DNA of 64,000 bases from Bacillota bacterium. Lineage in GTDB: Bacteria; Bacillota; Clostridia; Lachnospirales; Lachnospiraceae. Both the position numbers and the translations under genes were made by a program. This document shows, piece by piece, positions 35,276-45,231 of the stretch (position 1 is the first letter of the stretch; the number at the start of each line of letters is the position of its first letter). Below the pieces are notes generated by a model, which was not told the DNA's origin, did not search any database, and saw only the letters and a list, made by a program, of their open reading frames with translations. The stretch lies in assembly GCA_023435895.1 (NCBI GenBank), contig JAEZLH010000023.1, forward strand, positions 1 through 64,000, in the 5' to 3' direction.

Positions 35276-36475
35276 ATGGCTCAAAGTGGTTTTGACTATT
35301 CGAAAGAGTATGGGATCGTTCTGGAAGGCGGTGGTGCAAAGGGAGCTTATCAGATTGGAGCTTGGAAAGCACTTTTGGAATATGGTGTTAAGATTAAGGG
35401 GATAGCCGGAGTATCTGTTGGAGCCCTGAATGGTGCTTTGATCTGCATGGGCGATTATGAGAAAGCAGTGGATATATGGAAGAATATCAGCTACTCCAGA
35501 ATTATGAGCGTGGATGATGATGAGATGGATAAACTGATGGGGAAGAGATTCAAGGATATCAGCTTGCAGACCGTTGGCAAACAGAGTAGAAAATTTCTTG
35601 TGGGAGGTGGAATAGACGTAACACCTCTGCGCCAGCTTATGGAGGAGAATGTAGATGAAAAGAAGATAAGAGAATCCGACATAGAGCTTTATCTTGGGAC
35701 ATTTAATGTGAGTAGCATGAAGGAAATAGAGATTACAGCCAGAGAAGCGGAGGAAGGGTATCTTAAGGATTATCTAATGGCAAGTGCCAGCTTTCCGCTG
35801 TTTAAGAATGAAAAGCTCCATGGAAAAGTATATTTAGATGGAGGAATTGCAAATAATGTACCGATTGATATGTTAATCAATAAAGGGTATAAGGACATTA
35901 TTGTAATCAGAATATATGGCATAGGAGTGGAGAAGAAAGTCAAAATCCCGGAAGATGTTAGTGTTACTTATATTGCACCCAAGGTTCAACTGTGTAATGT
36001 TTTGGAATTTAACAGAAAGAAAGCGGTGAGAAATATCTCATTGGGATACTATGATACTTTGCGGCTACTCAAACCGTTGACTGGTAATGATTATTATATT
36101 GAATCAGATAAGGTAGAAAAGGATTATTTGCAAGCTTTTCTTAATATACCGGAAGAGGCGCTGATTAATTTGGCAGCTTCCAATAAACCGGAGAATTTAA
36201 CCGGGATTTCCTTGTTACGCAAATGCTTTGAGGAGGTATTTCCGCAGATGGCAGCTTCCTTTAAACTAGGAAAGCAATGGAAATACGAAAGTTTATATTA
36301 CGCAATTTTAGAACATGCTGCAAGGAAATTAAGAATGTCAAAGTATAAGATATATTCTGAACAGGATTTCTGCGCTTTAATGTATAAAAATTACAAAGAA
36401 AAATTTGCAGATCAACCATCTTCCGACGGTTGTATTGAATTATCCATGGCTTTGATACAAAATAATTTTACTTGA
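35276..36475 (+). CDS. Patatin-like phospholipase
   Basis: 399 aa from ATG 35276. Oxyanion motif GGGAKGAYQ near 18-26, nucleophile elbow GVSVG with Ser47, and catalytic Asp in YLDGGIANN near 190 form the Ser/Asp dyad. The C-terminal 130 residues are an extra helical region of unknown role. Probably a cytosolic lipid acyl hydrolase; substrate unknown. GGGAGGAG lies 5 nt before ATG. The longer frame from 35255 has no binding site. Confidence 0.9.
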   Translation: MAQSGFDYSKEYGIVLEGGGAKGAYQIGAWKALLEYGVKIKGIAGVSVGALNGALICMGDYEKAVDIWKNISYSRIMSVDDDEMDKLMGKRFKDISLQTVGKQSRKFLVGGGIDVTPLRQLMEENVDEKKIRESDIELYLGTFNVSSMKEIEITAREAEEGYLKDYLMASASFPLFKNEKLHGKVYLDGGIANNVPIDMLINKGYKDIIVIRIYGIGVEKKVKIPEDVSVTYIAPKVQLCNVLEFNRKKAVRNISLGYYDTLRLLKPLTGNDYYIESDKVEKDYLQAFLNIPEEALINLAASNKPENLTGISLLRKCFEEVFPQMAASFKLGKQWKYESLYYAILEHAARKLRMSKYKIYSEQDFCALMYKNYKEKFADQPSSDGCIELSMALIQNNFT

Positions 36476-36500
36476 CAATTGTCTTCCATTGGAATAATGT
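36472..36500 (+). promoter_or_regulatory. Candidate sigma-A promoter of argF
   Basis: TTGACA at 36472-36477 and TAATGT at 36495-36500, spacing 17 nt. A/T-rich partial palindromes follow up to 36545 and could be arginine-repressor sites. Confidence 0.55.
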
Positions 36501-36573
36501 ATAAATAAACATTAAATTAGAATAAATATAAATTATTTATGCATTTACCGCATAGCGGAGGATGGAGGACAGT

Positions 36574-37509
36574 ATGAATTTAAAAGGAAGAAGTTTATTA
36601 ACATTAAAGGATTATACCCCTGAGGAGATAGAATATTTACTAGACCTGGCAGCAGAGCTGAAGGAGAAGAAAAAACAGGGAATTACAGGAGATAGCCTGA
36701 AGGGAAAAAATATAGCACTGATTTTTGAGAAGCCGTCTACCAGAACACGCTGTGCATTTACGGTGGGATGTGTTGACGAAGGCGCACATCCGGAATACCT
36801 CGGTAAAAATGATATTCAGTTAGGACATAAAGAAAGTGTGGAAGATACTGCAAGGGTACTGGGTAGAATGTTTGACGGAATCGAATATCGTGGTTTTGCT
36901 CAGGAAACCGTTGAGAAGCTTGCTAAATACAGTGGTGTACCGGTATGGAATGGCTTGACGGATGCAGACCACCCAACACAAATTCTTGCGGACTTCTTGA
37001 CATTAAAAGAGCAGTTTGGTAAGCTAAAGGGGCTCAAATTAGTGTTCGTCGGTGACGGGCGTAACAATATGGCAAACAGCTTAATGATTGGCTCTTCCAA
37101 GATGGGGATTGATTTTACGATACTTGCACCCAAGGAATTATGGCCGGAGCAGGAATTGGTCAACATATGTGAAGAATATGCCAAAGAAGAAAGCAGCAAA
37201 ATAATAATCACGGATTCTTTGGATGCGGTTGAGGGAGCAGATGCAATCTATACGGATGTATGGTGTTCAATGGGCGAAGAAGATAAGGCAGCAGAACGTA
37301 TTAAATTATTAAAGCCGTATCAGGTGAATGATGAATTGTTTGGTAAAACCAAAAAGGATAGTACCATCTTTCTTCATTGTCTTCCTGCTGTAAAGGGGAA
37401 AGAAGTTACGGAGGAATTGTTTGAACGCTTTGCGGAGGTAGTCTTTGATGAGGCAGAGAACCGGATGCATACCATTAAAGCGGTCATGGTTGCTACTTTG
37501 GGCAATTGA
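36574..37509 (+). CDS. argF: Ornithine carbamoyltransferase
   Basis: 311 aa from ATG 36574. Makes citrulline from ornithine and carbamoyl phosphate. Carbamoyl-phosphate motif STRTR at 55-59, HPTQ near 133, and the ornithine-site motif HCLP near 269. The upstream ATG (36562) is rejected because its GGAGG is immediately adjacent; the same GGAGGA region sits properly for 36574. It stands apart from other arg genes, so it could serve arginine synthesis or the arginine deiminase route. Confidence 0.95.
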   Translation: MNLKGRSLLTLKDYTPEEIEYLLDLAAELKEKKKQGITGDSLKGKNIALIFEKPSTRTRCAFTVGCVDEGAHPEYLGKNDIQLGHKESVEDTARVLGRMFDGIEYRGFAQETVEKLAKYSGVPVWNGLTDADHPTQILADFLTLKEQFGKLKGLKLVFVGDGRNNMANSLMIGSSKMGIDFTILAPKELWPEQELVNICEEYAKEESSKIIITDSLDAVEGADAIYTDVWCSMGEEDKAAERIKLLKPYQVNDELFGKTKKDSTIFLHCLPAVKGKEVTEELFERFAEVVFDEAENRMHTIKAVMVATLGN

Positions 37510-37543
37510 CAGATAGAATGTAAGATAAAAAGGAGCTAGGAGC

Positions 37544-37885
37544 ATGTATCAGGAAAATATCGTTTTGTGTGCCAGCAACGCTTATAATAAAAAGTTCTGG
37601 TTGAATGATGATTTTAAAGCATTACCAGAGCAAATAAAGCAGGAATTGAAAATTATGTGCGTGCTATTCACGGAAGAGGTTGGAGGAATTCTTACCTTGG
37701 AGTATGAAGAGGATGGGACTTTGATTTTCCGAGTAGATTCTGAAGAAAATGATTTTGAGTATGATGAGATTGGAAGCAATCTATTGATCAAAGAAGTTCA
37801 TAGAGAAAAATCAGAGCTGCTTGAGGCACTGGAGCTTTTTTATAAAGTGTTTTTTCTTGGAGAAGATGCATCCCAGCTTATTTAG
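37544..37885 (+). CDS. DUF6145-like conserved protein
   Basis: 113 aa, acidic, soluble. Motifs near the start (ENIVLCASNAYNKKFW) and centre (IMCVLFTEEVGGILTL) match a small family I remember as DUF6145 in Lachnospiraceae, function unknown. AAGGAGC lies about 9 nt before ATG. It is 34 nt after argF and 24 nt before coaX, so probably in one operon. Confidence 0.75.
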   Translation: MYQENIVLCASNAYNKKFWLNDDFKALPEQIKQELKIMCVLFTEEVGGILTLEYEEDGTLIFRVDSEENDFEYDEIGSNLLIKEVHREKSELLEALELFYKVFFLGEDASQLI

Positions 37886-37909
37886 TACGTTGAAGGGCAC
37901 GGTGATAAC

Positions 37910-38686
37910 ATGTTACTCGTTATTGATGTAGGAAACACCAATATTACATTGGGTGTTTTCGATGATGTAAATTTAAAGGCAACGTTTCGCTTGACAACCA
38001 ATACCGCCAGAACCTCGGATGAGTTTGGTTTGTTAATCTGTAATCTATTAGTTGCCAGAAAGATTGATACGACAGATATTAAGGAAGTGACCATAGCTTC
38101 GGTAGTACCAAAGATTATGTATTCTCTGAACTCTGGTATCATTAAATATTTAGGAATCACTCCATTGATTGTTGGAAGCGGTACCAAGACAGGATTAAAA
38201 ATCGCAACCAGTAATCCAAAAGAAGTAGGAGCGGATCGTGTAGTAGATGCAGTGGCAGCTTATGAGATTTATGGTGGACCGGTACTTGTTATTGACTTTG
38301 GAACAGCCAATACTTACGATTTGATTACAGAGGATGGCTCCTTTGTAGCGGGAGTAACTTGTCCGGGACTTAGGATATCCGCTAATGCACTTTGGAATGA
38401 TACGGCAAAGCTTCCGGAGATTGAAATTGCAAAGCCCGATACAATACTGGCAAAGGATACAGTTACCAGTATGCAGGCAGGCTTGGTGTTCGGTTGTATC
38501 GGACAGACAGAATATATTGTCAAGAGGATGCTAAAAGAAGCAGGGGTAGAGAAATACAGAGTGGTAGCTACCGGTGGACTTGGAAAGATTATTTCAGAAG
38601 CCACAGATGTAATTGAAGTATATGATGTAAATCTTACTCTTAAGGGATTAAAGATTATTACTGATAAAAATAGCCATGTAAAATAG
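37910..38686 (+). CDS. coaX: Type III pantothenate kinase
   Basis: 258 aa. First step of coenzyme A synthesis. DVGNTNITLG at the N terminus (phosphate-binding), GADRVVDAVAAYE near 105, DFGTANTYDL near 130 and GVTCPGL near 148 are diagnostic of CoaX (ASKHA fold). GGTGAT precedes the ATG. Ends at a strong terminator. Confidence 0.95.
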   Translation: MLLVIDVGNTNITLGVFDDVNLKATFRLTTNTARTSDEFGLLICNLLVARKIDTTDIKEVTIASVVPKIMYSLNSGIIKYLGITPLIVGSGTKTGLKIATSNPKEVGADRVVDAVAAYEIYGGPVLVIDFGTANTYDLITEDGSFVAGVTCPGLRISANALWNDTAKLPEIEIAKPDTILAKDTVTSMQAGLVFGCIGQTEYIVKRMLKEAGVEKYRVVATGGLGKIISEATDVIEVYDVNLTLKGLKIITDKNSHVK

Positions 38687-38697
38687 AGGTTTAATCT

Positions 38698-38740
38698 GAA
38701 GCTTGTGCCGGTGAGAATTCCGGCACAAGCTTCCTTTAGG
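38698..38740 (+). terminator. Intrinsic terminator after coaX
   Basis: Perfect stem GAAGCTTGTGCCGG / CCGGCACAAGCTTC with an 8-nt loop, followed by CTTTAGG. The T run is short, but the stem is very strong. Confidence 0.85.
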
Positions 38741-39046
38741 CAAATGTTTTTTGTTATATCATTTATGATGTTGGGGTGAAATTGCCAATGAACTCCGTTG
38801 AAAGGGCTGTTTGATCATAATATCATTTTATTGTACAAAAATGTCTAAAAATACCTGATGAATCACAAGAAGGTATGATATATTATGATATATGAAAAAT
38901 GCTTTTTGATAAGTAGAATAGAGATGAGAAGAAAAGAATGTGAAATATCATGCCTATGCGTTGTGGTATAATCATTTTGATAAAAAGATTATAGATAAAA
39001 AGCATAACCGATTAATGAGTAATCAGGAGTAGAAACAGGAGTAAAT
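38741..39046. other. Intergenic region before dusB
   Basis: About 300 bp of AT-rich sequence with no recognisable gene or structured RNA. The dusB promoter presumably lies here. Confidence 0.5.
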
Positions 39047-40015
39047 ATGAGTTTTTATATTGGAAATGTTAAAATAGACGGTAATTTGGTATTGGGGCCC
39101 ATGGCAGGCGTCACTGACCTGCCATTTCGCTTATTGTGCAAAGAAAAAGGGGTCGACCTGGTTTATACCGAAATGGTCAGTGCGAAAGGCGTGCAATATA
39201 ATAATAAAAATACCGAGAATTTGTTAGAGGTATCAGAGGAAGAGAGGCCTGCTGCGGTTCAGTTATTTGGCTCAGACCCCGACATACTCAGTGATACGGC
39301 TAGACGGATAGAGCACAGGAATTTTGATATTTTGGATATTAACATGGGTTGCCCGGTTCCAAAGGTTGTGAATAACGGAGAGGGCTCAGCCTTGATGAAA
39401 AATCCAAAGCTGATCGGTGAAATCGTTCGTAAGGTGTCACAAGGTTATAGCAAACCGGTCACCATAAAAATCAGAAAAGGCTTTGAAGAAGAGAATGCAG
39501 TGGAAGTGGCAAAGATTGCAGAGGAAAATGGAGCGTCAGCCATAGCAGTTCACGGAAGGACAAGGGATCAGTATTACAGCGGAACTGCCGATTGGGAGGC
39601 AATCCGGAAAGTGAAAGAGTCGGTAAGCATTCCGGTCATCGGAAGCGGTGATATCTTCACTCCTCAGGATGCAAAGAGAATGCTAGAGCAAACCGGATGT
39701 GACGGTCTTATGATTGCAAGAGGAACCAGAGGAAACCCTTGGATTTTTGAACAAATTAAAGCATATTTGAAGCAGGGAGTCCTGTTACCGAGACCACATT
39801 TCTCAGAAGTTAGAGAAATGATTGTCCGCCACGCAGAGCTATTGACCAAATTTAAGGGAGAATTTATCGGTTTAAGAGAGATGAGAAAGCATGTAGCTTG
39901 GTATATGACAGGCTATCCGGGCTCAGCCAAGTTTCGAAACAGCGTAAATGAGATTGAAAATCTAAAAGACTTGTTCCTTTTGCTGGATAATTATCAAAAT
40001 CACATAGAAAAATGA
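39047..40015 (+). CDS. dusB: tRNA-dihydrouridine synthase DusB
   Basis: 322 aa. FMN-dependent reduction of uridine in the tRNA D loop. N-terminal TIM barrel with GPMAGVTDLPFR near 18, catalytic Cys102 in INMGCPVPKV, VHGRTRDQYYSG near 167 and the FMN loop GSGDI near 202; the C-terminal helical domain ends with REMRKH and WY segments. CAGGAGT lies 5 nt before ATG. Confidence 0.95.
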   Translation: MSFYIGNVKIDGNLVLGPMAGVTDLPFRLLCKEKGVDLVYTEMVSAKGVQYNNKNTENLLEVSEEERPAAVQLFGSDPDILSDTARRIEHRNFDILDINMGCPVPKVVNNGEGSALMKNPKLIGEIVRKVSQGYSKPVTIKIRKGFEEENAVEVAKIAEENGASAIAVHGRTRDQYYSGTADWEAIRKVKESVSIPVIGSGDIFTPQDAKRMLEQTGCDGLMIARGTRGNPWIFEQIKAYLKQGVLLPRPHFSEVREMIVRHAELLTKFKGEFIGLREMRKHVAWYMTGYPGSAKFRNSVNEIENLKDLFLLLDNYQNHIEK

Positions 40016-40170
40016 CCAAAGCAGGAACATGAATTGTATAATTATTATATAATAGTAACAAAATTATGGATAAATATAAATAAATGTTGATTTTTTTGGA
40101 AATTGAGTTATAGTATTATTTACGTGAAAGACATATGTATGCCATACAGAAACAAAATGGAGGAATAGGA

Positions 40171-41253
40171 ATGAGTAGATTAAGAGTTGGTATCCTTGGT
40201 GGAACAGGAATGGTCGGACAACGTTTTATATCATTGTTGGAAAATCATCCTTGGTTTGAAGTAGTTAGTGTTGCAGCAAGTCCCAGAAGTGCGGGAAAGA
40301 CATATGAAGAAGCAGTTGGTGACCGTTGGAAGATGGCTACTCCTATGCCGGACAGTGTGAAAAAGCTTATCGTGAAGAACGTGAATGAAGTAGAGGAAGT
40401 AAGCGCAGGGGTAGACTTCGTGTTCAGCGCTGTAGATATGACGAAAGATGAAATAAAGGCAATTGAAGAAGCTTATGCAAAAACAGAGACTCCGGTAGTA
40501 TCCAATAACAGTGCTCATCGTTGGACTCCTGATGTTCCGATGGTAGTTCCCGAAATCAATCCGGAGCATCTTGAAGTAATAGAGTCACAGAAGGCTCGCC
40601 TTGGTACCAAGAAAGGCTTTATCGTAGTAAAACCGAACTGTTCTATTCAAAGCTATACTCCTGCTTTGCATGCATTAAAAGAGTTTGGTCCAAAGTTGGT
40701 GGTTGCAACTACCTATCAGGCAATTTCCGGAGCAGGTAAGAATTTTGCGGATTGGCCGGAGATGGTGGATAATGTAATTCCTTATATCGGTGGAGAAGAA
40801 GAAAAGAGTGAGCAGGAACCGTTACGTATCTGGGGCAAGGTGGTTGACGGAAAGATCGTAAAGGCAGAGTCACCGGTAATTACAACCCAATGTATTCGCG
40901 TTCCGGTAACAGATGGTCATACCGCTGCTGTATTTGTAAACTTTGAAAAGAAGCCTTCTAAGGAAGAGATAAAAGAAGCTTGGGCAAACTTCAAAGGATT
41001 ACCTCAGGAGCTTGAATTACCCAGTGCACCAAAACAGTTCATTAAGTATTTTGAAGAAGATAACCGTCCTCAGGCAAAGCTTGACAGAGATTATGAGAAT
41101 GGTATGGGGGTATGCTTTGGCAGACTCCGTGAGGATATGGTATTTGATTATAAATTCGTTGGATTATCCCATAATACCGTACGTGGTGCGGCAGGCGGAG
41201 CTGTTCTGATTGCAGAATTACTGAAGGCGCAGGGATATATCACAGCTAAATAG
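40171..41253 (+). CDS. asd: Aspartate-semialdehyde dehydrogenase
   Basis: 360 aa from ATG 40171. Reduces aspartyl phosphate to the semialdehyde, the branch point to lysine/diaminopimelate, threonine and methionine. NADP loop GGTGMVG at 10-16, catalytic Cys157 in KPNCSIQ, and TYQAISGAGK near 178. It belongs to the archaeal/fungal-like long form used by many clostridia. GGAGGAA lies 6 nt before ATG. A candidate promoter TTGATT/TATAGT lies at 40087-40114 (16-nt spacing). Monocistronic. Confidence 0.95.
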   Translation: MSRLRVGILGGTGMVGQRFISLLENHPWFEVVSVAASPRSAGKTYEEAVGDRWKMATPMPDSVKKLIVKNVNEVEEVSAGVDFVFSAVDMTKDEIKAIEEAYAKTETPVVSNNSAHRWTPDVPMVVPEINPEHLEVIESQKARLGTKKGFIVVKPNCSIQSYTPALHALKEFGPKLVVATTYQAISGAGKNFADWPEMVDNVIPYIGGEEEKSEQEPLRIWGKVVDGKIVKAESPVITTQCIRVPVTDGHTAAVFVNFEKKPSKEEIKEAWANFKGLPQELELPSAPKQFIKYFEEDNRPQAKLDRDYENGMGVCFGRLREDMVFDYKFVGLSHNTVRGAAGGAVLIAELLKAQGYITAK

Positions 41254-41283
41254 TTTTGACAAACGCAAGATATAATAAATAAT

Positions 41284-41358
41284 AAAAGGTCTGCTGTAAA
41301 ATTAGAATCCAAGGGGAAATCCCAGATATGGATTAGAGTTTTGCAGCAGACCTTTTTA
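41284..41358. terminator. Long bidirectional terminator
   Basis: Nearly perfect 75-nt hairpin: AAAAGGTCTGCTG pairs with CAGCAGACCTTTT, continued by TAAAATTAGAATCCA against TGGATTAGAGTTTTG. It lies between convergent genes and has T runs in both directions. Confidence 0.88.
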
Positions 41359-41413
41359 ATACAGTACTCGCTATACAATTGAAAAAAGAAAGAACAAGCA
41401 TTACAATGTAGAA

Positions 41414-42118
41414 TTATTTCTTGTTAAATAAAAATTGTATAAAGGAAATAGAATTGTCAACATGTTCGCTATTTGAAACAATGCCCATAACATAGTTTTG
41501 AGAATCATCAGGGAAATATTTTTTCAGTGGTGTGTCCTTCAAATAGATGCCATATGCGGTTTGGTCTGCATCATATTGAGTGTGAGTGGTATAAAATTTG
41601 TCGGTAAGTGAACTATAGAGATCCGTAGGTAGCAAATCGGATAGTTTCAAAAAACCACCTGCGTAACAGTAATTATAAAATTCCGATTCGGGGGCGATGA
41701 TGACGTCCACTTGCTTGGCACTTATTCTTGTAACTAATACTTCCCTAAGCTGTGATGAGTAAGAATCCTTTAAATCAAAATTATAAGTTGCGCTGAATTC
41801 CACACTCTCTTTGGAAGGATTCAATTTAAGATATTTTGAAAAGTCTTCACTATACTGTTTGGAGACCTGTTCATCCATTGTGCTGTTAATGATTGCTGCA
41901 TAGAATTGTGTGGAAGCTGCCGGATGCAGAAGGGTATTAACAATATAAATCACAAAAGCAATAACTACTAAACCAACTAGGGCATGAAACTTATAGTACT
42001 CCATTAAATACTCTATTTTTTTACGGAAAGGCATTTCGCTAAGCTTTTCCTTCTCAGTTTGATCTTTTCGTGGTTGATATATAAAAGCATCATCATCCAA
42101 TCTTGTTTGTTTTGCCAT
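41414..42118 (-). CDS. Membrane-anchored extracellular protein, unknown
   Basis: 234 aa. An N-terminal cytosolic stretch of about 43 residues is followed by one membrane helix (about 44-64, ALVGLVVIAFVIYIV), then a 165-residue domain likely outside the cell. That part has features reminiscent of periplasmic solute-binding folds (VDVIIAPESEFYNYCYAGGFLKLSDLLP), seen in some Lachnospiraceae proteins. No transporter genes are adjacent. Function unknown. GAGAGGTT lies about 6 nt before ATG. Confidence 0.75.
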   Translation of the reverse strand: MAKQTRLDDDAFIYQPRKDQTEKEKLSEMPFRKKIEYLMEYYKFHALVGLVVIAFVIYIVNTLLHPAASTQFYAAIINSTMDEQVSKQYSEDFSKYLKLNPSKESVEFSATYNFDLKDSYSSQLREVLVTRISAKQVDVIIAPESEFYNYCYAGGFLKLSDLLPTDLYSSLTDKFYTTHTQYDADQTAYGIYLKDTPLKKYFPDDSQNYVMGIVSNSEHVDNSISFIQFLFNKK

Positions 42119-42576
42119 AGGATAACCTCTCTTGTTTAAAAATTTTTCACACTTCCTCAGTGATATATCGGTATAAGTTTATCACAATATTGAATATTCG
42201 TATAGAAAACAAATCTAAAATATCTATAAAAAAACAATATTGGTCAAAATCTATAGCATTAATCTTGGAATAAATTATGGATACAGTAAGAAGTAAAAAT
42301 TAATATTGTATGAAATGGTTATATTATTATCGTTGGTTAATTTTTTAAATATAGGTTTATACTGTTGGCTATTGTGATTTAATCAGGCGTTATTCCACCT
42401 TGAGTAGGGCGAAATGGATATGTTTTAATATGTATCTGCGACATAATATGAGAAAAAAGTGTGCGATATGTCATATTTCTCCTTGCATCAATTTTAAATG
42501 AGTTTTTATTGAAATGCATCAGGAGGTATAATATAATGTTCACTGAGAGTATAAATAGTTTTAAGGAGGACATTTC
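42119..42576. other. Divergent region upstream of cellobiose phosphorylase
   Basis: About 460 bp between divergent genes. It holds the phosphorylase promoter (42509-42537) and, just upstream, small repeats such as ATATG/CATAT near 42470, which could be an operator. No gene seen. Confidence 0.5.
42509..42537 (+). promoter_or_regulatory. Sigma-A promoter of cellobiose phosphorylase
   Basis: TTGAAA at 42509-42514 and TATAAT at 42532-42537, spacing 17 nt. Start expected near 42544, giving a leader of about 33 nt. Confidence 0.8.
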
Positions 42577-45015
42577 ATGAAATATGGTTTTTTTGATGAT
42601 GCGCGGAAGGAGTATGTGATTACATCACCTACTACACCATATCCGTGGATCAATTATTTGGGTTCCCAGGAGTATTTTACATTGATTTCTAATACTGCTG
42701 GCGGCTACACCTTTTATAAGGATGCGAAGCTGAGAAGAATCACCCGATATCGTTATAATAATGTTCCGCTTGATTTAGGCGGCGGAAAGTATTATTACAT
42801 CAACGACGGCGGTGATGTTTGGTCTCCAGGCTGGGCACCGGTAAAAAAGGAATTGGACAAGTATGAATGCAGACACGGTATGGGATATACCAAGATTACC
42901 GGTTCCAGGAGGGGAGTGGAAACCGAAGTAACTTATTTTGTTCCGCTTAATACCAATGTAGAGATTCATAAAGTAGTTGTTAAAAATACTTCCGATGAGA
43001 AGAAGGAAGTGAAATTATTTTCTTTTATTGAATGGTGTTTGTGGAATGCGCAGGACGATATGACAAACTTCCAAAGAAATTACAACACAGGTGAAGTAGA
43101 GGTAAAGGGTTCTGTTATTTACCATAAGACAGAATATAAAGAGAGAAGAAATCATTATGCATTCTTCTCTGTTAATAAACCAATTGCTGGCTTTGATTCT
43201 GATAGAGAAAGCTTTATGGGAACCTATAACGGCTTTGAGAATCCCCAGGCAGTCCTTGCAGGACAGTCCACCAACTCCATCGCTGACGGTTGGCATCCAA
43301 TCGCATCCCACTGCCTTGAGGTAAACCTGGAACCAGGTGAAACCAAAGAATATGTATTCTTATTGGGCTATGTTGAAAACCCTGTTGAAGACAAATGGGA
43401 AAGCAAAAATATAATTAACAAGAATAAAGCAGAAGAAATAATAGAGAAGTTCTCAACCGTAGAGGCAGTCGATAAAGCATTTGACGAATTGGCTGCATCC
43501 TGGGAACAGTTATTATCCAAATACACCGTGGATTCTGCAGATGATAAGCTGAATCGTCAGGTGAATATCTGGAATCAGTATCAATGTATGGTTACCTTCA
43601 ATCTTTCCAGAAGTGCTTCCTACTTTGAATCCGGTATTGGTCGCGGTATGGGCTTTAGAGATTCAAATCAGGACTTGTTAGGCTTTGTTCATCAGATTCC
43701 CGATCGAGCAAGAGAGAGAATTATCGATCTGGCCTCCACACAGTTAGAGGATGGTGGAGCATATCATCAGTATCAGCCACTGACGAAGAAGGGAAATGAT
43801 GAAATCGGCGGCGATTTCAATGATGATCCGTTATGGTTAGTGCTTGCAGTTGTGGGTTACATCAAAGAAACCGGTGATTTCTCAATCCTTGATGTTATGA
43901 CTCCATTTGATAATGATGATTCCACGGCAACCCCTCTTGCAGATCACTTAAAACGTTCTATGGACCATGTGATTAATAATGTGGGACCTCACGGACTTCC
44001 TTTGATCGGACGTGCTGACTGGAATGATTGCCTTAACTTAAACTGCTTCTCCACAGAGCCTGGTGAGTCCTTCCAGACTTCTACCAGCAAGGACGGCAGA
44101 GTGGCAGAATCCGTTATGATTGCCGGCATGTTCTGCTATATTGGCGAAGAATATGTGAAGTTAATGGATAAGATCGGTAGTAAAGAAGAATCCTCCAGAG
44201 TATTGAGTGAAGTAGGAAAGATGCGTGATGCAATCATGGAGCATGGATGGGATGGTTCTTGGTTCGTTCGTGCTTATGATGATTTTGGCAAAAAAATTGG
44301 CTCCAATGAGAATGAAGAAGGAAAGATCTTTATCGAGTCTCAGGGCTTTTGTATTATGGGTAACTGTGGTGTGGATGATGGCAAGGCAATTCAGACACTG
44401 GATGCAGTGGAAGAACGTCTTGGAACCAAATATGGTCTTGTTCTCCAAAACCCGGCCTTTACAAAATATTATGTGGAATACGGCGAAATTTCAACCTATC
44501 CAGCAGGATATAAAGAGAATGCAGGTATCTTCTGCCATAATAACGCATGGATTATGATTGCAGAAGCTCAGATGGGCAGAGGAGATAAGGCGTTTGATTA
44601 TTATTCAAGAATCGCTCCTGCTTACACAGAGGAATATTCAGAAATTCATAGACTTGAGCCATATGTATATTCTCAGATGGTAGCAGGTAAGGATGCAAAA
44701 CGTCATGGTGAAGCAAAGAACTCCTGGTTAACAGGTACAGCTTCCTGGAACTTTGTAGCCATCTCTCAGGCGATTCTCGGTGTGAAGCCGGAATATGATG
44801 GCTTGCAGATTGATCCTTCCATTCCAAAGGATTGGGAAGGCTATAAGATCTCCCGTGAGTTCCGTGGCGATAAATATAATGTAACGGTAAAGAACCCCAA
44901 CCATGTATCTAAGGGTGTGGTAAAGATGATTGTTGACGGTAAGGAAGTGGAAGGTAATATCATTCCTGTTGCCGGAGACAAGAAGGTTCACGAGGTTGAA
45001 GTAGTATTAGGATAA
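42577..45015 (+). CDS. Cellobiose phosphorylase (GH94)
   Basis: 812 aa, the length of clostridial cellobiose phosphorylases. It splits cellobiose with phosphate into glucose-1-phosphate and glucose in the cytosol, saving ATP. The N terminus MKYGFFDDARKEYVITSP and the region through WSPGWAP resemble the Clostridium thermocellum enzyme as I remember it. The catalytic motif ADWNDCLN is at about 480-487, and RGMGFRDSNQDLLG lies near 350-363. No secretion signal. AAGGAGGAC lies 6 nt before ATG; it has its own promoter. It implies that the cell takes up cellobiose, though no transporter or cellulase is in the window. Confidence 0.95.
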   Translation: MKYGFFDDARKEYVITSPTTPYPWINYLGSQEYFTLISNTAGGYTFYKDAKLRRITRYRYNNVPLDLGGGKYYYINDGGDVWSPGWAPVKKELDKYECRHGMGYTKITGSRRGVETEVTYFVPLNTNVEIHKVVVKNTSDEKKEVKLFSFIEWCLWNAQDDMTNFQRNYNTGEVEVKGSVIYHKTEYKERRNHYAFFSVNKPIAGFDSDRESFMGTYNGFENPQAVLAGQSTNSIADGWHPIASHCLEVNLEPGETKEYVFLLGYVENPVEDKWESKNIINKNKAEEIIEKFSTVEAVDKAFDELAASWEQLLSKYTVDSADDKLNRQVNIWNQYQCMVTFNLSRSASYFESGIGRGMGFRDSNQDLLGFVHQIPDRARERIIDLASTQLEDGGAYHQYQPLTKKGNDEIGGDFNDDPLWLVLAVVGYIKETGDFSILDVMTPFDNDDSTATPLADHLKRSMDHVINNVGPHGLPLIGRADWNDCLNLNCFSTEPGESFQTSTSKDGRVAESVMIAGMFCYIGEEYVKLMDKIGSKEESSRVLSEVGKMRDAIMEHGWDGSWFVRAYDDFGKKIGSNENEEGKIFIESQGFCIMGNCGVDDGKAIQTLDAVEERLGTKYGLVLQNPAFTKYYVEYGEISTYPAGYKENAGIFCHNNAWIMIAEAQMGRGDKAFDYYSRIAPAYTEEYSEIHRLEPYVYSQMVAGKDAKRHGEAKNSWLTGTASWNFVAISQAILGVKPEYDGLQIDPSIPKDWEGYKISREFRGDKYNVTVKNPNHVSKGVVKMIVDGKEVEGNIIPVAGDKKVHEVEVVLG

Positions 45016-45108
45016 TTACACTGAGCATTTCTGATATGGATTCTGAAAGTTACGGTATGTAATTAAACTAGTTGGTTGGTGAACAAGAAATAAATATATA
45101 AAGCAGAA

Positions 45109-45147
45109 GAACTGTCGCAGTGTGAAAATACTACGACAGTTTTTTGT
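45109..45147 (+). terminator. Intrinsic terminator after cellobiose phosphorylase
   Basis: Stem AACTGTCG-AGT / ACT-CGACAGTT with one internal mismatch and loop GTGAAAAT, followed by TTTTTTG. Confidence 0.88.
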
Positions 45148-45231
45148 TTCTTTTTTAGACAGATAATACTATAATGAAGGATATGATTGATGTGAGCAAA
45201 TAAGAAATAGTCCGATAAGGGGGAAATGTGA

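Noticed and set aside
40016..40170. Lysine riboswitch before asd
   Set aside because: The gap is only 155 bp, AT-rich, and shows no long structured element.
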